Shown here piece by piece: positions 1 to 10,746 of a stretch of DNA of 64,000 bases (positions are counted from its first letter, which is position 1; the number at the start of each line of letters is the position of its first letter). The notes under the pieces are model-generated. The model had not been told where the DNA came from. It made no database searches and worked only from the letters and a program-made list of their open reading frames with translations. Both the position numbers and the translations under genes were made by a program. The DNA is from Phycisphaerales bacterium (GTDB taxonomy: Bacteria > Planctomycetota > Phycisphaerae > Phycisphaerales > UBA1924): contig JAJDDK010000003.1 of the NCBI GenBank assembly GCA_029260345.1, positions 62,001 to 126,000 on the forward strand. The letters are read 5' to 3'.

Positions 1-1122
1 ATGGCCGCGGGTTGGGCCGTCTGCTTCGATTCCCCGTTCATGTGGACGAAGCAGGTTCCGGCGAATTACGGCGGCACGCGTCAGGGCACGGTCATGCACT
101 GGCCGAACCGCATTAAAGCGAACGGTGAACTTCGCACGCAATGGCACCACTTCATCGATGTGGCGCCGACTGTGCTTGAGGCCATCGGATTGCCGCAGCC
201 TCGAATTGTCAACGGCATCGGCCAGCGACCGATTGAGGGCGTGAGCATGGCCTATACATGGGACGACGCCAGCGCGGCGGACCGTCACCTTGTGCAGTAC
301 TTCGAAATCCTTGGCAACCGAGGTTTGTACAACGAAGGCTGGTTCGCGGGCACCGTGCATAAGGCGCCATGGGAGGCAAAGCCTCGGCATCCCCTGACAG
401 AAGACGTGTGGGAGCTCTACCACGTCGCCGAAGATTTCAGCATGACCGAGGATGTCTCGAAGAAGTATCCCGACAAACTGAAGGAGCTTCAGGAGCTCTT
501 CCTCGCTGAAGCGGTGAAGTATCAGGTGCTTCCAATTGATGATCGATTCCTGGCGCGACTCGACCCCAAGTCGGCTGGCCGCCCGGACCTCATGGGTGAT
601 CGAACATCAATCACCCTCCACGAAGGCGCCGGGTTCCTGATGGAGAACAGCTTCATCGACACCAAGAACAAGTCCTTCACGATTACGGCGAAATTCGCAA
701 GTGATGGAGCGAAGACGAACGGCGTCCTCGTCAGTCAGGGCGGGCGCTTCGGCGGCTGGAGTTTCTACGTCAAGAACGGCAAGCCGGTCTACATGTACAA
801 CTTCCTGGGCCTCGAACAGTTCAGCGTGACGTCCAACACGACGCTGCCCAGAGGCGATGTGACCGTGACGCTTGAGTTCGACTACGACGGCGGCACAAGC
901 GCGCAGCCGAAGCAAGGCGCCGGCGGGACGGCGACACTGAAGATCAACGGAAAACAAGCTGGCTCCGCAAAGATCGACAAGACGCAATGCTGCGTCTGGT
1001 CCGCCGATGAGTCAGCGAATGTGGGCATCGATCGTGAAACGCCGGTCTCGCCGGACTACCACGACGAGCACAGCAGCCGGTTCAACGGGCGCATTCACGA
1101 GGTCACGATCGATTTGAAGTAA
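1..1122 (+). CDS. Arylsulfatase-family protein, C-terminal part only
   Basis: This is the C-terminal half of a sulfatase. Around residues 20-75 it has typical late sulfatase text (tryptophan-rich FMWTKQV, then GTRQGTVMHWP, then HHFIDVAPTVLEAIGLPQP), followed by the YFEILGNRGLY segment seen in arylsulfatases. The catalytic C-x-P-S-R formylglycine motif and the first metal ligands are absent because the gene starts upstream of base 1. The ATG at base 1 is therefore probably not the true start. The last ~170 residues look like a beta-rich C-terminal domain. Sulfatases hydrolyse sulfate esters, usually in the periplasm, and are abundant in planctomycetes. A strong hairpin terminator follows the stop. 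The substrate cannot be inferred. Confidence 0.85.
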   Translation: MAAGWAVCFDSPFMWTKQVPANYGGTRQGTVMHWPNRIKANGELRTQWHHFIDVAPTVLEAIGLPQPRIVNGIGQRPIEGVSMAYTWDDASAADRHLVQYFEILGNRGLYNEGWFAGTVHKAPWEAKPRHPLTEDVWELYHVAEDFSMTEDVSKKYPDKLKELQELFLAEAVKYQVLPIDDRFLARLDPKSAGRPDLMGDRTSITLHEGAGFLMENSFIDTKNKSFTITAKFASDGAKTNGVLVSQGGRFGGWSFYVKNGKPVYMYNFLGLEQFSVTSNTTLPRGDVTVTLEFDYDGGTSAQPKQGAGGTATLKINGKQAGSAKIDKTQCCVWSADESANVGIDRETPVSPDYHDEHSSRFNGRIHEVTIDLK

Positions 1123-1167
1123 CACCATGCCGATCGCTTGCGGTCGGAGGCCCGTCGTAATGAAGTT

Positions 1168-1210
1168 TGGCCCAAGGCCCTTTTTTCGAAATAGGTCTTG
1201 GGCCATTTTT
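1168..1210 (+). terminator. Rho-independent terminator after the sulfatase
   Basis: A perfect 9-bp inverted repeat (TGGCCCAAG at 1168-1176, CTTGGGCCA at 1197-1205) is followed directly by TTTTT at 1206-1210. It sits 46 bp after the sulfatase stop codon and upstream of the next gene, as expected for an intrinsic terminator. Confidence 0.8.
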
Positions 1211-1341
1211 ATGCTCCGACTATTCTTGCAAAGTCGCCAACGCCTGACGCTGTATAGGTCCGGGAATCGTTGACATAATCCGGCATCAGATTTTCTGACG
1301 CATTCGGGGATTGAGTACAGCCCTGACAAAGGAGTATTTCC

Positions 1342-3084
1342 ATGCGATTTCGCAGACTTATGCTTCTTCTCGTTTACAGCGTCAGTTGTTCCCATGCGCT
1401 TGGCGGGGGACCAGAGCGATTCTGGGCCGGTGGCGATGGCGTATTCCAACTTGATATGAACTGGATCGGTGGCATGGCTCCGAACGCCAGCGACACGGCC
1501 GTCTTTGATCTTGACGATCTCGTTCCGAAGCCTCCCGCCGATCCAATCATCATTGAATTCGATGGCGCCGCCGCCACGAGCGGATTGCGCGTCGATAGTG
1601 GCGACGTCACGCTGCTCACTGAGGGATACAGCCTCGGCGCCAACGGCTTGCGCGTGGACGGCGCCTTGACCATCGTGGGGAACGTCACGCAATCGCCGTC
1701 ACAATCCGGGTCCACTGGCAATTGGTTCGTTGGGCCGACGGGATTCTTGCAATACAGCGGCGCAATTGAGCTCGTGCAAAGCAGTCTTGCCATTTCCGGA
1801 ACCATGATCGGTGGCTCTGTTCAGTCCGAATCCGACGAGAACGCCAGCGTGAGCGTCAGCGGTGTTTGGACTGGAGGATCAGCCAACCTGCTCAGGAGTT
1901 TTTCCTCAAGAGGTGAATTGCACAACGTGAACGTCAACACTGTGTTCAGTTCGTTGAGCGGCGCCATCACGAACACGTCAATTGACGTGTTCGATTCACT
2001 CAATCTCGGAACATGCTTGGCCATCGGCAGCGACGTGAGCGTCGGGACCGGGCTTGGCCTGAGTATGGGTGGCCACCTGACGCTGGACAGTTCGCACTTC
2101 GAAATTCAAGAGATGGAAGATTCCGGAGGCTCGCTCCTCACGATGATAAACGGATCGCATTTTATTCTTGGCGGGTCATTGGATTTCTGTGCAAGCGCCG
2201 TCCACTTAAGTGGAGAAGGGACGCTTTGTGATGGCGGACTGTGGGAGGTCGCCGAGATCACGCTGGATGATCAGGCGATGCTCACCGATGCGCACCTCTC
2301 AGGTGCGCTGACGCTGACCGTCTCGGGGCAGTCGCGCGTTGAACCGGGATCAATCGGCTCCGGCGCCGTCGTCTCGCTCACCATGGATGGCTCTCGAATC
2401 CAGTACGGCAATATCAATTTGGCGAGCTGGGAAGAACTTATTGTGACACTCACCGATCCTGCCGCCACGTTCGATGGTTTTTTTCCTGGTCTCGTTGCCA
2501 CCAATCAAGGAACACTTGGTGGTGATCTGGTTCTCCAAGTCGCCGAAGGTTATGCGCCCGCAGAGTGTGATGTCTGGTTGATTTTTGAATCCGATGATCC
2601 GATCGAGGAAAGTTTTGAATCCATTGACGCGCCGGAGTTAGCGAATGGGCTGGCCTTTGATGTCCAAGTCGACGACCACAAAGTATTCATTGTCGTTGTC
2701 AACGAATCTTCACCAACGCCCGAGTCTTGTGTTCCTTCGGATTGCAATGCGAATTTTATCTCAGATGCGACGGAGATCGCGCAAAATCCTGCGCTCGACT
2801 GCAATGAGAATGGCATGCTTGACGAGTGCGAGATTGCCGCCAATCCCTTGCTCGATCAAAATATGAACGGTGAGTTGGACTGCTGTGAGATGAATTGTCC
2901 GGCCGACTTGAATAATGACGGGCTCACGAATGGTGTAGATTTGGCAATACTTCTTTCCGTCTGGGGCGCCACGACTTCAGCATTTGATGTTAACAATGAC
3001 GGAATTATCAATGGCGCAGACTTAGCGGAGTTGCTGGCCAGGTGGGGCGATTGTCCACCAATCCCTGATCCATGTGCAAAGTGA
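1342..3084 (+). CDS. Exported protein with dockerin-like C-terminal repeats
   Basis: A 580-residue secreted protein. The N-terminus (RFRRLMLLLVYSVSCSHALG) is a signal peptide, and the start is supported by AAAGGAGTA at 1329-1337. The central region is low-complexity, Ser/Gly/Val-rich beta-repeat sequence like passenger or autotransporter-type repeats. After about residue 460 come short calcium-loop motifs (CNANFISDATEIA, DCNENGMLDECEIA, DQNMNGELDCCEM), then two dockerin/EF-hand-like units (ADLNNDGLTNGVDLAILLSVWG and DVNNDGIINGADLAELLARWG). This C-terminal arrangement is typical of exported proteins of Phycisphaerae-type planctomycetes and is the best taxonomic clue in the window. It may serve in surface attachment or sorting; the ligand is unknown. 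Confidence 0.8.
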   Translation: MRFRRLMLLLVYSVSCSHALGGGPERFWAGGDGVFQLDMNWIGGMAPNASDTAVFDLDDLVPKPPADPIIIEFDGAAATSGLRVDSGDVTLLTEGYSLGANGLRVDGALTIVGNVTQSPSQSGSTGNWFVGPTGFLQYSGAIELVQSSLAISGTMIGGSVQSESDENASVSVSGVWTGGSANLLRSFSSRGELHNVNVNTVFSSLSGAITNTSIDVFDSLNLGTCLAIGSDVSVGTGLGLSMGGHLTLDSSHFEIQEMEDSGGSLLTMINGSHFILGGSLDFCASAVHLSGEGTLCDGGLWEVAEITLDDQAMLTDAHLSGALTLTVSGQSRVEPGSIGSGAVVSLTMDGSRIQYGNINLASWEELIVTLTDPAATFDGFFPGLVATNQGTLGGDLVLQVAEGYAPAECDVWLIFESDDPIEESFESIDAPELANGLAFDVQVDDHKVFIVVVNESSPTPESCVPSDCNANFISDATEIAQNPALDCNENGMLDECEIAANPLLDQNMNGELDCCEMNCPADLNNDGLTNGVDLAILLSVWGATTSAFDVNNDGIINGADLAELLARWGDCPPIPDPCAK

Positions 3085-3288
3085 CCGTGCATATTGCTGT
3101 GCCGAACTCCCGAAATCGTATCTGCACGTGGTAAGTGAATAGTGAAAGGGGCGAATTGCGGCCCCATCCCTTTTCCATGGCGAACCCGGAAGAGTCTTGA
3201 TTGGTGACCGCGGGCAGGCCAGCCTGCTTAGGACGACGGCCTTGGGCGCCAATCGTGGCCTGTCCTTACACTCCCCAAAGGTGATTCG

Positions 3289-4479
3289 TTGGACGCGCAG
3301 CAGAATTCAACTGAACCTGAAACGTTCGCTCCGGTCGGTGAAGACCTTCGCCGCGCACTGAACGCCCTCCTTGACGCCATCCCAAACGTTGACCGCCGCC
3401 CCACATCGCTGGCGCGAGCGCTCGACATCAATCGCGTGATTCTCAGCCGGCTGCTCAATGCATTGAAGCGACCCGACCCCCTTGAGGTGCTTCATTACGT
3501 GCCGGGTCCGGACTCGCTGCGATCGATCGCCGAAAGCGCAAGTGCGCTCGACCATATGCCGCGCGAAGTCATCGAAGAGGCAACCCACAGCATTGAACAA
3601 TTCAATGCGCTCATTCGCGACCGCTTCGGCACGCGCGGCGCCTTGAACTCGGCCATCAGCGACGAAAGCCATGTCATTCAGAAGCGCCATGAAGAATTAG
3701 CGCGCTACGAAGTCTACAACGGCATGCGCCATGTCATGGGCGTCGAAGGCGAAACGTGGGTCACCACGATGATCTTCGCGCCCTCTCCTGATGAGGAATT
3801 TCTCTCGGTCACGTCGCTGCATGGTGTGCTTGGTATGCGCCGGCTTCGGCCGGATTCACCGGTTCGCTTTACGTATGGCCCACCCTACCAAGCGCCGGAA
3901 CACGACCACGAACCGCTCGCCGGTTCAATCCATTTGCAGGACTTCTACACGAATGAGCCCGCGCCGATTCACACGGAGGTGCGCCGTGGTCAAGTCCTTC
4001 ATCAGCTTGCTCCGTGCGGCGTTGGCAAAGAGGTCTTGCTCGACATGCTTGCGGTGAGCCGCGACCCGCAGGGCTCCCGTCGTTATGCAAGCCCCGAACG
4101 GCGATTTGGCGGCGTGGCGCTATTTCCAGACGTGCCGGTGAGGACGTTGCACTGCGATGCGATCATGCATGAGAGCGCTTTCCCCGGTGTTGAGCCGCGC
4201 TTGATCGCGTACAACCCCGGCTCGCGCGGCCTTGCGAATCCGAACGACCCGATGCGCGATGCGGATCGGATTGAAACGCGGGAGCGCATTGAAACGCCCG
4301 AGTTTGACCTCGAGCATTTCGAAGCTGCGGGCGTGCCGAATTATGCGTCCATGTTGAAACGGATCTTTGAAGAGATTGATGAGCCGCCGGAGGCGTACCG
4401 TGCCTATCGCGTGCGCATCCCATACCCGGTGCAGGGATTCCAATATGTGCTGGCGTTCGAGGTGCCGGAACATCCCTAA
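3289..4479 (+). CDS. Uncharacterised protein with an N-terminal helix-turn-helix-like segment
   Basis: A 396-residue protein. The start is a TTG at 3289, preceded by AAAGGTG (3278-3284) at normal spacing. Residues ~20-60 (PTSLARALDINRVILSRLLNAL) look like a helix-turn-helix of the kind that reads like a small DNA-binding regulator. The remaining ~330 residues match no family I recognise; they are soluble, have no membrane segments, and include a cysteine in LAPCGVGKEVLLDML. It stands alone on the plus strand and converges on the RND operon, whose last gene ends 10 bp away. It could be a regulator with a ligand-binding domain, but no ligand or target is evident. Confidence 0.6.
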   Translation: MDAQQNSTEPETFAPVGEDLRRALNALLDAIPNVDRRPTSLARALDINRVILSRLLNALKRPDPLEVLHYVPGPDSLRSIAESASALDHMPREVIEEATHSIEQFNALIRDRFGTRGALNSAISDESHVIQKRHEELARYEVYNGMRHVMGVEGETWVTTMIFAPSPDEEFLSVTSLHGVLGMRRLRPDSPVRFTYGPPYQAPEHDHEPLAGSIHLQDFYTNEPAPIHTEVRRGQVLHQLAPCGVGKEVLLDMLAVSRDPQGSRRYASPERRFGGVALFPDVPVRTLHCDAIMHESAFPGVEPRLIAYNPGSRGLANPNDPMRDADRIETRERIETPEFDLEHFEAAGVPNYASMLKRIFEEIDEPPEAYRAYRVRIPYPVQGFQYVLAFEVPEHP

Positions 4480-4489
4480 AGCGCCGATG

Positions 4490-7400
4490 TCAAGTGGTCG
4501 CAGCACTGGGTTGGCGGACGGGTTGCTCCGCACCGGAACGTGACTGCGCCAGATCCATCAAATCTTCAAGGATGAGATAGAGGCACGGCACAAGAACCAG
4601 AATGATCGCCGTCGCAAAGACGATGCCGAAGCCGAGCGAGATCGCCATCGGGACGATGTATTGCGCTTGCAGCGATTTCTCGAGAATGATCGGTCCAAGT
4701 CCGAAGAACGTTGTCGCGGTCGTCAGGAAGATCGGTCGAGCGCGGCGGACGCCGGCTTGCAGAATTGCGTCAAACGCGGTTTGGTCGCGGCGATTGCGAT
4801 TGGCGAAGTCAATCATGATCAGGGCATCGTTCACCACGACACCTGAAAGCGCGATCACACCCATCAGGCTGATCAGCGATAGGTCGTATCCAAGCAGGAT
4901 GTGTCCGATCACGGCGCCGACGATGCCGAACGGGATCGCGGCGAGCACGATCAGCGGCTGCAAGTAATGCCGGAATGCAATGGCGAGCAGCGCATAAATG
5001 ACGAACATCGCCAGTCCGAATCCGCCCCAGAGCGCATTGGTGGCTTCACGCATCTCGGCGTCACTGCCTTCAAACGTCCATGTGACGCCGGGGAAATCGC
5101 GCCCGAGTTGAGGCAATACGTCGGCTTTGATCGCGGCGAGCACCTGGCGCGTCGCTCGCTTGGGTTCGACATCCATCGAGACGTTGACGATGCGCCGTCC
5201 ATCACGCCGATTGATGCTGGTGAACGCCTCAGTTTGGCGCACCTCCGCGATGTCAAGCAGCGGGACCTCGCCGCCGGACGGCGTCATGATCACCAGATCT
5301 TCAAGGTTGTAGATGTCTTCGCGCTCTTCCTCAGGAAGCTTGACGCGCACTTCAATCTCATTGGTGCCGCGCAGCAAGCGCAAGGCAAGTGAGCCATAAA
5401 AGGCGCCGCGCAATTGACCGCCGATGTCCGCCGGGGTCAGTCCCAGCGCGCGACCCTCCGGCAACAGTCGAAAATCGAACTGCGTCTTGCCTTTGTTGTA
5501 GTTGTCGCTGACGTCGCGCGTGTTGGTGAACTGCTCGGCGCGCAGGACGAATGCTTCGGAGGCCTTTTCCAAAACGTCAATATCGCTGTGGCTGAGATCG
5601 ACGCTGATGTCCTGGCGGTGACCGCCGGGGCCGCGTTCAGCTTCAAAGGAGATCTGGTCGACACCGGGAATGTCGCCGATGGAATCGCGCCACAACTGGA
5701 TCACTTCCGCGGCGGTCATGTCGCGCTCGTCCGGCGGCTTCATCACGATCTCAACGTCGATGAAGTTCTGGCCGCGCACGTTGGTCTTCACGCCTTCGGC
5801 GACCTCGTGCAGGTTGTGCTCCTCGAACATGCGGAGGCTTGCCGTCGTCACCATCTCGGCGATGCGCTCCGCCTGATCGGGGGTTGTGCCGACCGGCAGA
5901 CGGATGCCCGCTTCAATCTCATCTGCCGAGACCTCGGGCATGAGGATCAGACCCATATGGGCGCTCAAGCTGTAACTGCCGACGACGAACAACAGTGCCA
6001 GCGCCGCCGTGGTCGTGATGTACCGATAGCGGAGCGCCACGCGCAGCATCGGTCGATAGCACCGATCCACCGTGCGTTTGAACAAGCTTGAAAAACTCTG
6101 CTGAACGCGATGCAGTCGCGCGCCGACTCGCGTGCGGCCTTTGCCGCTCTTCGCATGCGCCAGGTGCGCCGGCAGAATAAAGAGCGCCTCGAGCAGCGAA
6201 ACGGCGAGCACGATGATCACGACGATCGGCAGCGGCCGCCAGAACTTTCCCGTCTCACCCGGGATGAACATCAGCGGAATGAACGCGACGATGTTGGTGA
6301 GAATGCTGAAGGTGACCGGGCCGGAGATTTCGCGGGCGCCGCGGATGGCGGCGCGCATGTGGCTTTCGCCTTCTTCCCTCAGTTCGTACACATTCTCGCC
6401 AACAACAACGGCGTCATCCACAACAATGCCGAGCACCATCAGAAAGCCGAAGAGGGAAATCATGTTGATGCTGAGGTCCACCGCCGGCATGAAGAGCACG
6501 CCGCCAATGAATGAGATGGCCATGCCCATCATGACCCAGAACGCCAGGCGCAATTCAAGGAAGAGGGCCAAAATCAATATCACAATGACTACTGCGAACA
6601 GGCCGTTTTTGATCACCAGCGTCAGGCGGCGCCGGAAGTCCTCCGCGTTGTTGTTGTCAATGCGCCACTGCACCCCCGGCGGAAGTTGGGATTCAAATTG
6701 AGCGAGCGACTCCTCGACGGCTTCAGCGATCTGGAGCGGCGACTGCTCGCCCACGCGGTAAATCTCAATCTCAACCGATGGCTGCTGATTGAATTGCGAG
6801 TGCAGGTTTCCTTCGGTGAAGCCGTCGCGAATGGTTGCGATGTCCGCCAGGGTGACGACCGCCCCACTCTCATTCGTCAATATTTCGATTTCGCCGAACT
6901 GGTCCGCCCACTGCTTGCGCGCCTTGACGCGCAGCAGTATTTCACCGGCGCTGGACTGCACCGCGCCGGCTGCGATGTCCTCGCTGGACGACTCGATCAA
7001 ATTAGCGATGTCCGGAAGCGTCAGTCCATATTCGCGCAGGCGGTGACGTGGAATCTCGACGTGCGTGACGTAATCCGGCACACGATTGAGTTCAACCTGT
7101 GTGATGTACGGATTGGCGAGCAGTTGATCGCGCAGTTGTTCGGCGAGTTGGCGCAGCGTCCAGACATCGACCGGACCATACAGCCCGATGGACATCACTT
7201 CCGTTTGGCGCGACTGCAACCGAACTTCGGGCTGCTCGATGTCATCCGGGAACGTGCGGATGCGGCTGACCGCCTGATCCACATCCTGAAACGCCTTCAT
7301 GCGATTGGCGCCGGCGACAAGTTCAATACTGACTTCACCGCTGCCTTCGCGCGCTTCAGACGTGATCTCGCGAATGCCTTCGACGCCGCGAATGGCTTCT

Positions 7401-7639
7401 TCCACGGGTCGCAGGATGCCTTGCTCAACCTCCGAAGGCGCGGCGCCGGGGTACCCGACATCAACCTCAACAATGTCAAGCTGAAACTGCGGGAAGACTT
7501 CCTTCTGAATACTGAGCGCCGACCAGAATCCGCCGAACAGAAGAATCACCATCAGCAGGTTGGCCGCGATCGGATTGCGCGCCATCCAGGCAATGGGGCC
7601 TCGTTGATCGTCGATCTCGGTGCGATCAGTCTCGCTCAT
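4490..7639 (-). CDS. RND multidrug efflux permease (AcrB/MMPL-type inner membrane pump)
   Basis: A 1049-residue inner membrane proton-driven pump of the HAE1/AcrB class, of normal family length. It has the N-terminal cytoplasmic/TM start ([17 protein letters not shown]), two large periplasmic loops, and the paired TM4/TM10-type helices with the conserved acidic segment [21 protein letters not shown] and its second-half counterpart [22 protein letters not shown]. It exports small molecules together with the membrane fusion protein and outer membrane channel encoded upstream in the same operon. Its ATG overlaps the stop of the fusion-protein gene by 4 bp (ATGA), so translation is probably coupled. 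The substrate is unknown; the sequence looks closer to organic-compound pumps than to CzcA-type metal pumps. Confidence 0.93.
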   Translation of the reverse strand: MSETDRTEIDDQRGPIAWMARNPIAANLLMVILLFGGFWSALSIQKEVFPQFQLDIVEVDVGYPGAAPSEVEQGILRPVEEAIRGVEGIREITSEAREGSGEVSIELVAGANRMKAFQDVDQAVSRIRTFPDDIEQPEVRLQSRQTEVMSIGLYGPVDVWTLRQLAEQLRDQLLANPYITQVELNRVPDYVTHVEIPRHRLREYGLTLPDIANLIESSSEDIAAGAVQSSAGEILLRVKARKQWADQFGEIEILTNESGAVVTLADIATIRDGFTEGNLHSQFNQQPSVEIEIYRVGEQSPLQIAEAVEESLAQFESQLPPGVQWRIDNNNAEDFRRRLTLVIKNGLFAVVIVILILALFLELRLAFWVMMGMAISFIGGVLFMPAVDLSINMISLFGFLMVLGIVVDDAVVVGENVYELREEGESHMRAAIRGAREISGPVTFSILTNIVAFIPLMFIPGETGKFWRPLPIVVIIVLAVSLLEALFILPAHLAHAKSGKGRTRVGARLHRVQQSFSSLFKRTVDRCYRPMLRVALRYRYITTTAALALLFVVGSYSLSAHMGLILMPEVSADEIEAGIRLPVGTTPDQAERIAEMVTTASLRMFEEHNLHEVAEGVKTNVRGQNFIDVEIVMKPPDERDMTAAEVIQLWRDSIGDIPGVDQISFEAERGPGGHRQDISVDLSHSDIDVLEKASEAFVLRAEQFTNTRDVSDNYNKGKTQFDFRLLPEGRALGLTPADIGGQLRGAFYGSLALRLLRGTNEIEVRVKLPEEEREDIYNLEDLVIMTPSGGEVPLLDIAEVRQTEAFTSINRRDGRRIVNVSMDVEPKRATRQVLAAIKADVLPQLGRDFPGVTWTFEGSDAEMREATNALWGGFGLAMFVIYALLAIAFRHYLQPLIVLAAIPFGIVGAVIGHILLGYDLSLISLMGVIALSGVVVNDALIMIDFANRNRRDQTAFDAILQAGVRRARPIFLTTATTFFGLGPIILEKSLQAQYIVPMAISLGFGIVFATAIILVLVPCLYLILEDLMDLAQSRSGAEQPVRQPSAATT

Positions 7640-8868
7640 GGCGTGGCCTCTTGATCCGCCTGCGCCGGGCCGTCGGGCGCTTCATCAGCGCGCCGAAGCA
7701 GCAGACCGTTCGTGACGGTTGCGAGGCTCGTCGTCACGACGGCCTCTCCCTCCGCGACGCCGCTACGAATGTAGGCGTGCGTCGCATCGCGGAACACGAC
7801 GTCCGTCTCGCGAATTTCAAGCTTGTCATCCACCATCACCCAGACCGTGTCATTCATGCGGAGGTATTCGCGGTCCAGACGGATGACGTCCTCAAGCGAA
7901 CGTGCTTCCATTTGCAGTTGAACGATTGTGCCGAGGATCATTGGCGGGCCGTCAGCGGTGCGCCCAAGCGGATCTGGCACGGTGACGAGCACGCGCGCCA
8001 GCCGCGTCTCCTGATCGACCACGCCGATGAGCCGCGCAAGTTTTCCTTCGCGAAAGGCGTCCGGCCCCCACGCGGAGACGTGGCGCACACGCACGTTTGA
8101 CGTTTCTTCGCCATCACGCGGAAATTGGAGCCAGCGCAGATCGCGCAACGGCACACTCGCCATGACCCAGTATTCGTCAACACCAACCAATCTGCCGAGC
8201 TGATCGCCCGGCCCAACCTGCGAACCGAGATTGACGGTTCGGGTCAGGATCTGCGCATCGAACGGCGCTCGGACCGCGGTGCGATCGAGATCCAGTTGCG
8301 CCTGTTCAACTGCGGCTTCGGCCGCCTGGAGTCGGGCGCGAATGCTTTCGATCTGCGGCTCGCGCAGCACGAGCGGCTGGTTTTCAGTCGAGACTTCTTC
8401 ACCAAGGAGTTCGAACTCCTGCCGCGCAACGAGTTGGCGCCCCTGCTCAATCGCCAGTTCCGCCTTGACCTGGCGCATTTCGCTTTCTCGCGCGGTGACC
8501 ACGCGCATGAAATCGATCGGGTCGATCTGAAGGAGCTTCTGCCCGCCTTCGACCAGACCGCCGGGAACGAAACCGGCCTCCATTCCAACGATTTCACCAC
8601 TGACGCGCGGACTGAGCACAACGTCGCGTGCCGGCTCGACAACGCCGAGCACTTCAAGTGTGGGTCGATAGTCGCCGCGGGTGAGTTGAATAGTCTCCAC
8701 CAGCGCAGCGGAACGGCGCGTGGCGCTCTCGCTCTGTGCCTTTGGCTCCAGCGCGAAGATGAGATGACTGGCGCCGGCGGCGGCGCCGATCAGGACAACG
8801 CAGACAACAACGCTGACAACGATTCGACCGACGCCGCGCTGCTTGGTTGTCGTGGCACTATCACTCAC
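7636..8868 (-). CDS. RND efflux membrane fusion protein (periplasmic adaptor)
   Basis: A 410-residue HlyD/AcrA-type adaptor. It begins at a GTG (8868) with GGTGGAG upstream inside the end of the preceding gene. An N-terminal membrane anchor ([18 protein letters not shown]) is followed by the lipoyl/beta-barrel half ([20 protein letters not shown]), a coiled-coil hairpin (~residues 110-190, rich in Glu/Arg/Gln) and the return lipoyl motif ([16 protein letters not shown]). It links the RND pump in the inner membrane to the TolC-like channel. Gene order is channel, adaptor, pump, with a 6-bp gap before and a 4-bp overlap after. Confidence 0.92.
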   Translation of the reverse strand: MSDSATTTKQRGVGRIVVSVVVCVVLIGAAAGASHLIFALEPKAQSESATRRSAALVETIQLTRGDYRPTLEVLGVVEPARDVVLSPRVSGEIVGMEAGFVPGGLVEGGQKLLQIDPIDFMRVVTARESEMRQVKAELAIEQGRQLVARQEFELLGEEVSTENQPLVLREPQIESIRARLQAAEAAVEQAQLDLDRTAVRAPFDAQILTRTVNLGSQVGPGDQLGRLVGVDEYWVMASVPLRDLRWLQFPRDGEETSNVRVRHVSAWGPDAFREGKLARLIGVVDQETRLARVLVTVPDPLGRTADGPPMILGTIVQLQMEARSLEDVIRLDREYLRMNDTVWVMVDDKLEIRETDVVFRDATHAYIRSGVAEGEAVVTTSLATVTNGLLLRRADEAPDGPAQADQEATP

Positions 8869-8874
8869 GGGCGT

Positions 8875-10335
8875 TCACTCCACCGGGGCGGCCATGGTCT
8901 CATCGTAGAGGCTCGATTCGTCCCGGTCTCTTGGCGTCGTGAAACCTCCCGCGAGGGCGCGATAAAGGTCAATCCGGAAGGCGACCCGATCCAGCTCCGC
9001 CGTCAGGATGCTGCGTTCAAGCTGCTGCTGCTCTCGAAGCGCGGCGAGCACGTCCAGATAGTCCGTCGCGCCATTGAGGTATTGCGTGCGAAGTTGCTGA
9101 TACGTGGTGGTGGCCAGTCGAAGCTGCAACATCAGATTCGTGATGCGCCGCACTTGGTGCGCTTCGAGCGACAGCGCATCTTCAACCTCGCGAAATGCGT
9201 TGAGCACGATCTGTCCGTATTCGGCAAGTCGCTGGCGGCGAATCGCAACGGCGATCTCAACATCGGCGCGGCGGGCGCCGCCGTCGTAGAGCGGCGCGAC
9301 GACCTGGCCAGCAAGCGAAACAAGCCAACTCTCAAAGAGTCCGGATGGATTTTCAGCGGAGGTCGTGATCGCCGCGGCGAGATCAATGCGCGGGTATTGA
9401 TTGCTCACGGCCGCCGCGACATCCGAATCCGCCGCTTCAAGTACAAAGTAGGCGCTGCGCACGTCCGGGCGGCGCACCAGCAATTCCGCCGGAAGACCGG
9501 TGTTTGGAAGCGCCGGCACATTGGGCAGATGAGACTCACGAACGATTGGTTCAGCCTGCGGCGGGCGCCCCTCCAGCACCGCAAGAATGTTCTCGAACAC
9601 ATCAATGCGCGCCTGTGTGATAATCGCCTGCTCGCGCGTCGCCTCGACAAGCTGGCGCTGACGAAGCACATCCGCGCTGCCGGACTGACCAACTTCGAAT
9701 CGGCGCTCAATCACCTCAAGCACGGTGAGGTTCGTTTCGATCTGTGAATTGATCAGCTCAAGTTGCTGATGCTGTTCGGCAAGTTGGCACCAGGTCAGCG
9801 CGACCGCGGCAGAAAGACTGATCGCCGCGGCGTGGTAATCCTCCGCCGTCGCCTCGGCGCGCAAGCGTTGCGCTTCGACCAGTGATCGGATGCGCCCCCA
9901 CAAGTCCACTTCATAGGAAGCGCTGACGCCGAGGCTGAGCTGCGTCTGATCATTGACGCCGGTTCCCTCGCGCAGTTCGCCGGTCGCGAATCCGTCGACG
10001 CTTGGGTACAGGGCGGCTCGCTCACGCCGGGTGATGGCGCGGGCCTCTTGCAGCCGCTCCCACGCCGCGGCGAGGTCGAAATTGTTCGAAAGCGCGATTT
10101 CGACGTGATCGGTGAGGCGCTCGTCGTCGAACGCCGTCCACCAGCGATCGGCCAAGGGCGCCGTCCCGCTGGGCGAGAAATCCGGTGCGGCTTGAAGGGG
10201 AAGCGGCTGGCGCGGTTCGGGCGTCGCGCAACCAGACAGGAGCAAAGCGGCCGCCAAGAGGGAAGCGCAGCGTTCGCCCAATCGGCGCTGCGCGTTATGG
10301 CGATTCAGTCGTGTCATCTTGGTGAATGTGCCCAT
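8875..10335 (-). CDS. Outer membrane efflux lipoprotein (TolC/NodT family)
   Basis: First gene of the RND operon. With the start I prefer (ATG at 10335) it has 486 residues; a longer reading frame continues upstream to 10467, but those codons lack signal-peptide character. A lipoprotein signal (SLLAAALLLSGC) is followed by duplicated TolC-type helical repeats (DRWWTAFDDERLTDHVEIAL, SLGVSASYEVDLWG, LPAELLVRRPDVRSAYFVLE), classic for NodT-type outer membrane factors. It forms the exit duct of the efflux complex. A second in-frame ATG at 10317 is also possible. Confidence 0.9.
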   Translation of the reverse strand: MGTFTKMTRLNRHNAQRRLGERCASLLAAALLLSGCATPEPRQPLPLQAAPDFSPSGTAPLADRWWTAFDDERLTDHVEIALSNNFDLAAAWERLQEARAITRRERAALYPSVDGFATGELREGTGVNDQTQLSLGVSASYEVDLWGRIRSLVEAQRLRAEATAEDYHAAAISLSAAVALTWCQLAEQHQQLELINSQIETNLTVLEVIERRFEVGQSGSADVLRQRQLVEATREQAIITQARIDVFENILAVLEGRPPQAEPIVRESHLPNVPALPNTGLPAELLVRRPDVRSAYFVLEAADSDVAAAVSNQYPRIDLAAAITTSAENPSGLFESWLVSLAGQVVAPLYDGGARRADVEIAVAIRRQRLAEYGQIVLNAFREVEDALSLEAHQVRRITNLMLQLRLATTTYQQLRTQYLNGATDYLDVLAALREQQQLERSILTAELDRVAFRIDLYRALAGGFTTPRDRDESSLYDETMAAPVE

Positions 10336-10746
10336 CACGCTCAGCCATGAGCGTACACGGATTGCACGATCTCCCAAAGTCGAACGGACAGGAGAGCAGG
10401 CCCCAATTTTCGGATGGGTCTTGCACGAAACTGTCGATGGCTGGTCCGCCTGACACGAAGGGCACAATGAAGTTCGACGAATCGAAACCGCAATGGATAG
10501 ACGTCTTTCAATAAGAAAACGGTGTATAGGTAATTCCGCGCGGATTCCGCGCGTTGACCATCATTGCTGGTTTCGCGATAGTACGCAGGCGCGAGCTGTG
10601 ATCCGCGAGCAACGCGCTCGGAGATCGATAATGCCGGGGCTGATTTGCACATGTCCAGTCGAGCGTCGTCCGCTTCGTGAGGATGCATTCTCGATTGGAT
10701 GGGCGACTGCAATGATCATTCCTCTGAAATCACCGGGGTGCGGATA
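10336..10746. other. Divergent intergenic region between the RND and Mla operons
   Basis: About 410 bp with no convincing gene. It must carry promoters for both flanking operons. Visible features are a short tandem repeat ATTCCGCGCGG/ATTCCGCGCGT at about 10533-10554 and a possible promoter toward the Mla operon at 10554-10582. Confidence 0.5.
10554..10582 (+). promoter_or_regulatory. Candidate promoter of the Mla operon
   Basis: TTGACC at 10554-10559, a 17-bp spacer, and GATAGT at 10577-10582 resemble a sigma-70 promoter. It lies about 165 bp upstream of the proposed permease start. This is a by-eye match only. Confidence 0.3.

Noticed and set aside
3139-3178. Terminator after the exported repeat protein
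   Set aside because: A GGGGC/GCCCC stem with a broken CCCTTTT tail is weak and short compared with the clear terminator at 1168-1210.
6686-9747. Long plus-strand open frames (322 and 540 codons) opposite the RND operon
   Set aside because: They lie wholly antisense to the clearly identified permease, adaptor and channel genes and have the Arg/His-rich composition of GC-rich shadow frames.
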